DNA of 5,959 bases from Bacteroidota bacterium (GTDB taxonomy: Bacteria; Bacteroidota; Bacteroidia; Bacteroidales; Lentimicrobiaceae), in assembly GCA_023434665.1 (NCBI GenBank), contig JAEYSM010000024.1:1-5959 (forward strand). Reading direction: 5' to 3'. Shown here piece after piece: positions 1-5,211 of this stretch. How positions within the stretch are numbered: position 1 is the first letter of the stretch; every line of letters begins with the position of its first letter. Below the pieces are notes generated by a model that worked only from the letters and a program-made list of their open reading frames with translations, did not search any database and had not been told where the DNA came from. Position numbers and translations under genes: made by a program.

Positions 1-1137
1 CATCAACCCGGTAAAATCTATTTTAAAGACAACTATATATTCCTCAACGAATTTATGGAAGGCATTCACATCATTGATAATGCCGACCCTTCTAATCCAC
101 AGATTGTTAATTTTCTGCAAATCCCAGGCAATACAGATATGGCTGTTAAAGGAAATATTTTGCTGGTTAACAGCTCAATCGACCTGGTTGCAATCGATAT
201 TTCCGACCCTCAAAATCCTCAGGAAGTTGACAGGGTTGAAAATGCCTTCCCAAATGTTCTGCCTGCTCTCGATGATTGGTCGATGCCGATATATGGACTC
301 GATTTCACCAAAGGTGTGGTTGTTGGCTGGGAAGAACGTCAGGTTACAGAAGTTATTGAAAGAGAAAATTCACCGCTCTTCGGTCGCGTTATGGATGATG
401 CAAACGGAGTTCCATCCATAGGTCAGAATGAAGTAAGCTTTAACTCAGGTTCCGGCATAGGGGGTTCAATGGCCCGGTTCACACTCAGTGGTGATCACCT
501 TTATGCCCTGCATAACAGCAACCTCGTGATGTTTAACATTAGCGGTAACCAGATTTCACCGGCCAGTGAAGTTTCGCTTAACCGCGAGGCCGAAACCCTT
601 TTTCCCTATGGGAATAACCTTTTTATCGGCACTACCTCAGGAATGCTGATCTATGATATAAGTTCTCCGTTATTTCCAACCTTCATCTCAGCTTTTGAGC
701 ATATTACAGCCTGCGACCCGGTGGTTATCCAGGGAAACTACGCATATGTAACCCTACGTTCTGGCACCACATGTATGAATACCGCCAATCAACTCGATGT
801 GGTTGATATTTCATCACTGGCTCATCCTTTCCTCGTTAAATCATATCCGATGTACAATCCTCATGGATTAGGAATCGACGAAAATGTACTTTTTATTTGC
901 GATGGTGATGCCGGACTAAAGGTTTTTGATGCAACCGATCCCATGCACATTCATCAGAATCAGATTGCTTACTTCCCTGACATCAATACCTACGATGTGA
1001 TTCCAATGGATGGTTTGCTTATTATGACCGGAGCACAGGGTTTATATCAATACGACTATACGAACCTCGATTCGATGCAATTGATCAGCGTAATTCCTAT
1101 CATTCCTCTAGCCCCTACCGGCGAATCGGGAAAGTAA
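1..1137 (+). CDS. LVIVD-repeat beta-propeller surface protein, 5' end outside window
   Basis: The reading frame is open from base 1 (first residues HQPGKIYFKDNYIFLNEF), so the ATG at 55 is internal and the gene starts upstream; 378 residues are visible before TAA. The chain repeats a pattern of a beta strand naming what is 'seen', then 'xVxDISDPxNPxxV': for example HIIDNADPSNP, VAIDISDPQNP, LIYDISSPLFP, VVDISSLAHP, KVFDATDP. This is the LVIVD repeat (Pfam family LVIVD), thought to form a propeller. A GSGIGGSMARFTL segment (about residues 149-161 of the visible part) precedes the second half, as is common in Bacteroidota members. Such proteins are usually exported, often as lipoproteins; the signal region is not in view, so location is inferred. 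No catalytic motif is visible and the molecular role is unknown. The small barrel gene starts 21 bp downstream, with no terminator between them, suggesting one transcript. Confidence 0.88.
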   Translation, partial: HQPGKIYFKDNYIFLNEFMEGIHIIDNADPSNPQIVNFLQIPGNTDMAVKGNILLVNSSIDLVAIDISDPQNPQEVDRVENAFPNVLPALDDWSMPIYGLDFTKGVVVGWEERQVTEVIERENSPLFGRVMDDANGVPSIGQNEVSFNSGSGIGGSMARFTLSGDHLYALHNSNLVMFNISGNQISPASEVSLNREAETLFPYGNNLFIGTTSGMLIYDISSPLFPTFISAFEHITACDPVVIQGNYAYVTLRSGTTCMNTANQLDVVDISSLAHPFLVKSYPMYNPHGLGIDENVLFICDGDAGLKVFDATDPMHIHQNQIAYFPDINTYDVIPMDGLLIMTGAQGLYQYDYTNLDSMQLISVIPIIPLAPTGESGK

Positions 1138-1158
1138 TTCATCTTTATCCAAAAAGCG

Positions 1159-1782
1159 ATGAGGAAGTCAGATGGTGGCAAAAGGTACCGGGCAGTGGTA
1201 CTCCTTTTTATCCTTTTAAACGGGGCTGTGATTGGCAATGCACAGGTTTCATACTATCATCAGCAGCCTGAGATAAATGATACATCGACAGCCGGCAGTT
1301 ATTATAATGTAACTTCAGCAGCACTGCTGTTCGGACAGGGGCTTAATACTTTTTTACCTCTTCCGTCTTTAACCACCATCAACGGGTATAGAATCAATCA
1401 GCGTCTTTACACGGGTGTGGGTCTTGGAATGGAGTATTACGAATACTGGGTAATTCCCTTATTTGGTGAAGTAAGATATGTAACCAAGCCCGGCAGAAGA
1501 ACCCGGCCATTCTACTCATTTAAAATTGGTTATTCCTTTCCGTTACAGGACTATCGCGAAAGTGAAACTGAGTACTCAGGTGGATTTTTGTTTAGTCCCG
1601 AGATCGGCCTGAGGTTCCGGATGAGCTCATCCACTTCGTTTGTTTTGAGCGCAGGATATCACTACCAGCACCTGTCGTATCACAAAACCTCTCATAATTG
1701 GTGGAGTAATGACCTGATAGAATCTACTTTCTTTACCCACTACAATCGCATAGCGATCCGGGTGGGGTTTATGTTTAAATAG
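1159..1782 (+). CDS. small outer-membrane beta-barrel protein, function unknown
   Basis: The 207-residue product begins with a basic stretch (MRKSDGGKRYR) and a hydrophobic segment (AVVLLFILLNGAVIG) ending in NAQ, a typical Bacteroidota signal peptide with cleavage near residue 28-29. The mature part consists of alternating polar/hydrophobic strands rich in Tyr, Gly and Ser, with short turns (for example YTGVGLGMEYYEYW, FLFSPEIGLRFRM, SFVLSAGYHYQ). It ends with a strand, IAIRVGFMFK, whose penultimate Phe resembles a BAM insertion signal. I read it as a barrel of roughly eight strands in the outer membrane. I recognise no specific family, and no plug, peptidase or ligand motif is visible. ATG 1159 fits because the signal peptide starts there; there is no clear Shine-Dalgarno, as usual in this phylum. 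It follows the LVIVD gene closely. Its TAG stop runs into a heptamer repeat, and it converges with the GNAT gene on the other strand. Confidence 0.78.
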   Translation: MRKSDGGKRYRAVVLLFILLNGAVIGNAQVSYYHQQPEINDTSTAGSYYNVTSAALLFGQGLNTFLPLPSLTTINGYRINQRLYTGVGLGMEYYEYWVIPLFGEVRYVTKPGRRTRPFYSFKIGYSFPLQDYRESETEYSGGFLFSPEIGLRFRMSSSTSFVLSAGYHYQHLSYHKTSHNWWSNDLIESTFFTHYNRIAIRVGFMFK

Positions 1783-1804
1783 CAGTCAGCAGTCAGCAGT
1801 CAGC
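1782..1804 (+). repeat. tandem heptamer repeat GCAGTCA x3
   Basis: Three perfect GCAGTCA units (1782-1788, 1789-1795, 1796-1802) are followed by a partial GC. The first G is also the last base of the TAG stop codon of the barrel gene. The array fills most of the 29-bp gap between two convergent genes. A diverged six-unit array of the same heptamer lies at 5170-5211, downstream of a minus-strand gene. It does not form a strong hairpin with a T tract, so I do not call it a terminator. Confidence 0.9.
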
Positions 1805-1811
1805 ATATGAA

Positions 1812-2252
1812 TTATCTTGCCAATCGCATTTCGAGATACTTATTGGTGAAGCCAAGTTTTTCATACAGATGCCTTGCGGGATTGTCAGGCTCCACGTGCA
1901 GGGCAATACTCCCTTCAGCACGCTCTATTGCCTGCTGCATTAATTCCTTGCCAATACCTCTTCCCCTCAGGTCTCCATGAGTTGCAATATAAACAAGAAT
2001 ATTCTCAGGGATATAACCTTTCATACCGGTACGGTTTACCACCACAGCCCCGATAATTTCACCATTCTGCGATCCGGTCAATACATATCCGCCAAACGAA
2101 GGCCATTCTTTAATAGCAAAATCAATAGCCTTTTCAATGTCTTCCCATTTATCGCCAAATTGATCCAGATGTTTAAATAAAAAGTCAACAATTGCTTTCT
2201 TCTCTTCCTTGCCCGGGCGGGCTTTCTCGTCGTAAAATCTTGTCTCAATCAT
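1812..2252 (-). CDS. GNAT-family N-acetyltransferase, paired with a racemase
   Basis: The 146-residue protein has the acetyl-CoA binding signature R96-G-R-G-I-G101 within GDLRGRGIGKELM (GNAT motif A, R/Q-x-x-G-x-G). It is followed by the C-terminal motif HVEPDNPARHLYEKLGF (about 119-135) with the Asn and Tyr often used in acetyl-group transfer. Length is normal for a single GNAT domain. An N-terminal helical part (about 14-50, charged and Trp-containing) probably helps shape the acceptor site. It should transfer acetyl from acetyl-CoA to an amine in the cytoplasm; the acceptor cannot be read from sequence. Its ATG overlaps the stop of the upstream racemase gene in an ATGA arrangement (2249-2252), implying translational coupling and a joint pathway. 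An amino-acid or amino-acid-like acceptor is therefore my inference, not an observation. The stop lies 29 bp from the convergent barrel gene. Confidence 0.88.
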   Translation of the reverse strand: MIETRFYDEKARPGKEEKKAIVDFLFKHLDQFGDKWEDIEKAIDFAIKEWPSFGGYVLTGSQNGEIIGAVVVNRTGMKGYIPENILVYIATHGDLRGRGIGKELMQQAIERAEGSIALHVEPDNPARHLYEKLGFTNKYLEMRLAR

Positions 2253-3340
2253 AATTCTGTTTTTAAATTAACACGTATTCTCTTATCAATATAGCGGGAA
2301 TTCAATATTCGCACAGTCCCCATATAGCTCATTCTGAATTGTATCAGGTCGCCTACTTTATACTGCTGAGGATTATCTCCCAGATCAATCACAAACATAT
2401 CGGAGCTTCCACCCACAATACTAATCTTTTCATCCACCGGTGTAATATGCTTTTCATCCACATCCAGCAGACCGATATCAATTAGTGCCCTGTAACTGGT
2501 TGCACCTATCTGTTCCTGACTGAATTCAAATGAATGGCCATCCACATTGGTGCCCATATCGCCACTTGGTACCACCGGTTTTTCAATCAGTTCGATAATC
2601 TCGGAATACAACATAAACACATCGCTCTCCATCCCCTCAAGCGTAGAATCATTGTACACATCCGTACCCATGAACAGCGATTCGCCCACACGGAAATGGT
2701 TGATTCCCCCGGGCAGTTGATTGAGGTAAATCAGCGGTATGGTGACTGACGATCCTCCTGATATGTATTCTATTTTCCTTTCGAACTTGGCCTCCATTAG
2801 TTGTTGGAATAAGCTCAACTGCAGTAATTTATCCGTATTCGGAAGCACCCCATACAGGCATGCCAGGTTTGTACCGATGCCCACGACCTCAATATTCTCA
2901 ATCTCAAGAACCTGACCATAAAAATCAATCAAATCTTCTCTGATAACGCCTTCGCGCAATTCGCCCATCTCAATCATGATAATAATTTTATGGATCTTTT
3001 TCTGGCGTGCGGCTTCGGCACCAAGCAGCCTGATGGTCTCAAGCTCCGTATTCATTGATATATCAGCATGCTGCACAATTGAACGTATATGCCTCTTGGC
3101 CGGTGGTTTGATATAAATGGTTGTTACATCAGGTTTTATAAGCTTTATGGTTCTCAGGTTTGAAATTCTTGAATCACATACTTCAGTAATACCGAAATTG
3201 AGTAACTCAGTAAGGTAAACCCGGTTGCCACAGAGAATTTTAGTGACCACCGACCACTTGATTCCATTCTCTTTAAATAAACGGTCTAAAAATCCATAAT
3301 TTGTCCTGAGCTTACTCAGGTCCATTGTTACAAATGCCAT
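2249..3340 (-). CDS. PLP-dependent amino-acid racemase, alanine/ornithine racemase group
   Basis: With the ATG at 3340 the protein has 363 residues. It begins FVTMDLSKLRTNY, the usual first strand and helix of a fold-type III (alanine racemase-like) TIM barrel. The segment SVVTKILCGN places the likely PLP Schiff-base lysine at K34. Later come MIEMGELREGV (about 122-132), SGGSS (194-198, probable PLP phosphate contact), NHFRVGESLFMGTD (about 214-227), and a C-terminal beta domain with GGSSDMFVIDLGD (about 310-322). These features match the alanine/ornithine racemase family, which includes clostridial ornithine racemase, better than classical Alr. The substrate cannot be decided from sequence. 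The frame also extends to a TTG at 3364, but those eight residues (MQPQPETN) are translated hexamer repeat, so I prefer the ATG. The downstream GNAT gene overlaps by 4 bp. A role in making or degrading a D-amino acid is inferred. Confidence 0.88.
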   Translation of the reverse strand: MAFVTMDLSKLRTNYGFLDRLFKENGIKWSVVTKILCGNRVYLTELLNFGITEVCDSRISNLRTIKLIKPDVTTIYIKPPAKRHIRSIVQHADISMNTELETIRLLGAEAARQKKIHKIIIMIEMGELREGVIREDLIDFYGQVLEIENIEVVGIGTNLACLYGVLPNTDKLLQLSLFQQLMEAKFERKIEYISGGSSVTIPLIYLNQLPGGINHFRVGESLFMGTDVYNDSTLEGMESDVFMLYSEIIELIEKPVVPSGDMGTNVDGHSFEFSQEQIGATSYRALIDIGLLDVDEKHITPVDEKISIVGGSSDMFVIDLGDNPQQYKVGDLIQFRMSYMGTVRILNSRYIDKRIRVNLKTEL

Positions 3341-3350
3341 ATTGGTTTCA

Positions 3351-3390
3351 GGTTGAGGTTGCAAACATTAAAGGTTGAGGTTGAGGTTGC
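3351..3390. repeat. GGTTGA hexamer repeat, two short blocks
   Basis: On the plus strand GGTTGA-GGTTGC occupies 3351-3362 and GGTTGA-GGTTGA-GGTTGC occupies 3373-3390, separated by 10 bp. Read on the minus strand this is GCAACCT(CAACCT)n directly upstream of the racemase ATG. The two blocks end in the same way (GGTTGCA-AC versus GGTTGCAGAC), so one may be a shortened copy of the other. Similar TTC AGG and GTTGCAG fragments follow to about 3450, suggesting decayed units. It belongs to a different unit class from the heptamer arrays elsewhere in the window. Confidence 0.8.
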
Positions 3391-3587
3391 AGACTTTCAG
3401 GTTTTATGTCAGAATACTGTCTTACAAGTTTCAGACTGTAGTTGCAGATATATAAATCTGGTTAACATTTCATGAGTGCGGGACAAAAAAGTAACATTCC
3501 ACTCTTTCAAAGTGTTCAATTCATTCCCATTAATGCAGGTGTAACTGCGATGCAGCAAGTTTTTCAAACAGCAACTCAACTCTGAAA

Positions 3588-3606
3588 ATCCCCGGTAAGA
3601 CGGGAT
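3588..3606 (-). terminator. possible weak terminator of the barrel gene
   Basis: ATCCC at 3588-3592 pairs with GGGAT at 3602-3606, and could extend by a C-G pair with one bulge. On the minus strand this hairpin falls 15 bp after the stop of the barrel gene at 3621 and is followed by ATTTTC. The T tract is short, so the call is tentative. Confidence 0.28.
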
Positions 3607-3620
3607 AACTGCAGTCCTTA

Positions 3621-4295
3621 TCAGAACGGTCTGAGCGCGATCCCTACTGAAACCGGATAGATAGCGGGACCTGCTGCTTCATCGAATACAGTCGATAATG
3701 AATAGAAACCTGTCAGGTTAATCCATTTATATCCAATCTGGACTGTGGGTCCGAAGCGCCATTTCTCCAGATTAGGTAACCTGCCTTCCTTAATCTTAAT
3801 CTCACGTCCCCCGTCAGGGTCATCACCTTTGTATTTGGTATGAGCACTAATGAGATAACCTGCTTTTATCCCAAGCGCAAAGCGAAAACCGCCATCACTC
3901 TTGAAGCGGAATTCGGCAGGAATATCTAAATAAGTAAGCTGTAACTTATTGGATTTGTAATCGATATCAGTGTCATTTACCTTGTCAGGGATGGGTACAA
4001 AGAAAGAGACGTTCGAAGTATCGCGCAGCAATCCATTGCTATGAAGGTTATGCATGCCTAATCCCAGACCGATTGCCAGAGAGAAATCGCTTTCCGCAAT
4101 GGGGTAACTGTACATCATATAAATATTGACACCCGGATTTATAGCTCTGAAATCAATATCATCAGGACTATCCTGAACAAAATCATTAAAAATGTCAATA
4201 CCTGTAGTGAATTTACTGGTAAATGATTCAGCGTTTTGGGCTTGAATAGTCATGGCTGCCAATAAAACAGCTAACAGTGCAAAGTATTTCCTCAT
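3621..4295 (-). CDS. outer-membrane beta-barrel (porin-like) protein, function unknown
   Basis: Starting at ATG 4295 the product has 224 residues. It opens with a clean signal peptide, MRKYFALLAVLLAAMTIQA, with cleavage probably just before QNAES. An upstream in-frame TTG at 4322 would add nine residues (MDIIQKPTK) that spoil the signal peptide, so I reject it. The mature chain has barrel-type alternating strands: INPGVNIYMMYSYPI, FSLAIGLGLGMHNL, LQLTYLDIPAEFRFKS, FRFALGIKAGYLIS, FGPTVQIGYKWINLTGFYS. It ends in ISVGIALRPF, a C-terminal aromatic strand expected for BAM-dependent insertion. The LxxLDIPxEFRF phrase is typical of the small porin-family barrel domain of Bacteroidota. Substrate or role is unknown. 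A TATCTTTG -7 box lies about 40 bp upstream. It reads away from the neighbouring tRNA and appears to be its own transcription unit. Confidence 0.82.
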   Translation of the reverse strand: MRKYFALLAVLLAAMTIQAQNAESFTSKFTTGIDIFNDFVQDSPDDIDFRAINPGVNIYMMYSYPIAESDFSLAIGLGLGMHNLHSNGLLRDTSNVSFFVPIPDKVNDTDIDYKSNKLQLTYLDIPAEFRFKSDGGFRFALGIKAGYLISAHTKYKGDDPDGGREIKIKEGRLPNLEKWRFGPTVQIGYKWINLTGFYSLSTVFDEAAGPAIYPVSVGIALRPF

Positions 4296-4334
4296 CTTTG
4301 TTGGTTTTTGTATAATATCCAATCGTCGTCTTTA

Positions 4335-4342
4335 CAAAGATA
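4335..4342 (-). promoter_or_regulatory. Bacteroidota -7 box for the barrel gene
   Basis: The minus strand reads TATCTTTG, an exact match to the Bacteroidota -7 consensus TAnnTTTG, ending about 39 bp before the ATG at 4295. This would give a short leader of about 30 nt. A possible -33 partner is only TTG at 4359-4361, with a 16-bp spacer that is shorter than the usual 19-21, so the -33 element is uncertain. Confidence 0.55.
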
Positions 4343-4386
4343 TGAACAAAAATCGGTACAATTCCGACTGATAGACTAAATAATGT

Positions 4387-4394
4387 TAACTTTG
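4387..4394 (+). promoter_or_regulatory. Bacteroidota -7 box for the tRNA-Arg gene
   Basis: TAACTTTG matches TAnnTTTG and ends 10 bp before the first base of the tRNA, so the primary transcript would carry a leader of only a few nucleotides for RNase P to remove. No convincing TTTG -33 element is found 19-21 bp upstream. It is divergent from the barrel-gene promoter at 4335-4342. Confidence 0.55.
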
Positions 4395-4404
4395 CAAATA
4401 TTTT

Positions 4405-4478
4405 GGCCCCGTAGTTCAGCTGAATAGAACGTCAGATTCCGGTTCTGAAAGTCACAGGTTTGAATCCTGTCGGGGTCA
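4405..4478 (+). tRNA. tRNA-Arg (anticodon CCG)
   Basis: A complete cloverleaf can be folded by hand. The acceptor stem is GGCCCCG (4405-4411) with CGGGGTC (4471-4477), including one G-T pair. The D stem is GTTC/GAAC (4414-4417, 4427-4430). The anticodon stem is TCAGA/TCTGA (4432-4436, 4444-4448) around loop TTCCGGT, which puts anticodon CCG at 4439-4441, reading CGG. The variable loop is AAGTC and the T stem is ACAGG/CCTGT (4454-4458, 4466-4470) with loop TTTGAAT. The discriminator base is A4478. CCA is not encoded (next bases are CAA), so it must be added after transcription. The D loop AGCTGAATA and the T loop both depart from the norm at the positions that form the elbow pair: A instead of G19 and T instead of C56. 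Confidence 0.95.
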
Positions 4479-4492
4479 CAAGGAAAGCAAAT

Positions 4493-4535
4493 AACCGACA
4501 TGTATTGAATAATATAGAGTCGGTTTTTTTCTTTT
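4493..4535 (+). terminator. rho-independent terminator of the tRNA-Arg gene
   Basis: AACCGAC (4493-4499) is perfectly complementary to GTCGGTT (4519-4525). The 19-nt AT-rich loop can pair further (TATT/AATA). A T-rich tract runs TTTTTTT-C-TTTT to 4535. It starts 14 bp after the tRNA. Its T tract touches the stop codon of the convergent PAP2-like gene (4534-4536). The opposite side is not T-rich enough to make it a strong bidirectional terminator. Confidence 0.8.
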
Positions 4536-5151
4536 AAAAGCCGTACCTTAAGAACATCAACATAACCGCTAGCAATCCAACCAAATAACCCACATATATT
4601 TGTGCAGGCGTGTGAGAGCCTGATTTAAGCCGTGCAAAACCGGTCAATCCGGCAAGGAGAAACAGAACCACCAACAGGCCGGGTTCGTAAATCATCGATT
4701 TAATGGTCAAAGCGATAAACCCTCCGGTAATACCTCCAATGCCAACCATGTGGATACTGATTTTCCAATAAAAATTAACGATAGTTGTTAGGATAATCGC
4801 TGCCAGCCCCCCTGCAATGAACATATAATAAATACGTGGCAGACCGATGTTTAGAAGCATGAAGAAAGTGGCACCATAAAACACTGCGAAGATCATAAAA
4901 GGCCATGTGCGTTCTTCCTTCAGTGGCAACTCGAAACTACTGATTATGTTTCTTTTAGCCATAATCCAAAGAAGAAGTCCGGGCAGCAGGACTGTATTTA
5001 TAAATACCAGTGCCAGGATAATCCACTTAAGATCCTGAGGCAGAATCCTTACGAAATAAGCCTGCAAATTAAACATAACAAGCATCGCCCATGTAATCAT
5101 GAACATTGGGTGCATTGCTATTGAGATGATTCTGGCTATTTTATCTTCCAT
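4534..5151 (-). CDS. PAP2-like integral membrane protein (phosphatidic acid phosphatase-related)
   Basis: The 205-residue protein is almost wholly hydrophobic, with about six membrane segments (roughly 10-30, 42-64, 84-104, 107-127, 158-172, 184-203). It retains a spaced set of polar motifs resembling the PAP2 superfamily: LKEERTWP (77-84), corresponding to the first phosphatase motif; KISIHMVGIGG (130-140), in the place of PSGH; and ARLKSGSHTPAQIYVG (173-188), in the place of SRx5HxxxD. H134, R174 and H180 would be the active-site residues. PAP2 enzymes hydrolyse lipid phosphates such as phosphatidate or undecaprenyl diphosphate at the membrane. Here the final Asp position is Gln184 and the PSGH motif is altered, so activity is uncertain. 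The ATG at 5151 lies 18 bp after a heptamer repeat and 59 bp after the upstream GNAT gene, so it is probably read from that operon. Confidence 0.7.
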   Translation of the reverse strand: MEDKIARIISIAMHPMFMITWAMLVMFNLQAYFVRILPQDLKWIILALVFINTVLLPGLLLWIMAKRNIISSFELPLKEERTWPFMIFAVFYGATFFMLLNIGLPRIYYMFIAGGLAAIILTTIVNFYWKISIHMVGIGGITGGFIALTIKSMIYEPGLLVVLFLLAGLTGFARLKSGSHTPAQIYVGYLVGLLAVMLMFLRYGF

Positions 5152-5169
5152 GATTGATTGTCGTTTTTC

Positions 5170-5211
5170 TGACTGCTGACTGCTGATTTCTGACTGCTGA
5201 TTGCTGATAGC
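5170..5211 (-). repeat. tandem heptamer repeat, six units (GCAGTCA family)
   Basis: On the plus strand six contiguous heptamers are TGACTGC, TGACTGC, TGATTTC, TGACTGC, TGATTGC, TGATAGC. Read on the minus strand they are GCTATCA, GCAATCA, GCAGTCA, GAAATCA, GCAGTCA, GCAGTCA. The first base is the G of the TAG stop of the GNAT gene (5211-5213). The units nearest the gene are the most diverged and those farthest away are perfect. The array lies between two genes of the same strand, apparently inside an operon. Confidence 0.9.

Larger units (their letters stand above)
3341..3620. other. 280-bp intergenic spacer between two minus-strand genes
   Basis: Apart from the hexamer repeat (3351-3390) and a weak hairpin (3588-3606), I see no gene, RNA or clear promoter here. 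A small inverted repeat CAGAT-N6-ATCTG lies at about 3445-3460. A near match to the -7 box, TAATGTTTG on the minus strand around 3361-3369, has one base too many and sits inside the repeat. The racemase promoter presumably lies in this spacer, but I cannot place it. The composition is AT-rich and looks non-coding on both strands. Confidence 0.6.

Noticed and set aside
74..421. Open frame overlapping the LVIVD gene, and similar ones at 1056-1238, 1874-2056, 1977-2180 and 2534-2749
   Set aside because: All lie antisense or out of frame over well-supported genes, have no recognisable domain and show compositions typical of shadow frames.
1782..1804. CRISPR array
   Set aside because: Units are 7 bp and contiguous with no spacers.
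3341..3364. TTG start at 3364 for the racemase
   Set aside because: The added residues are translated repeat with no domain content; the ATG at 3340 gives the standard domain start.
3445..3460. CAGAT-N6-ATCTG inverted repeat as an operator
   Set aside because: Only 5-bp arms in AT-rich DNA; expected by chance at this length.
4296..4322. TTG start at 4322 for the central barrel protein
   Set aside because: It adds nine polar residues ahead of a perfect signal peptide and would leave a leader of only a few bases after the predicted transcription start.
4405..4478. tRNA-Arg as an attachment site of an integrated element
   Set aside because: No integrase gene and no second copy of the tRNA 3' end is seen within the window.
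1782..5211. Inverted heptamer arrays as the ends of a 3.4-kb mobile element or invertible segment
   Set aside because: The arrays differ in unit number and divergence, no transposase or recombinase lies between them, the enclosed genes are housekeeping-like, and gene-end orientation explains the inversion.
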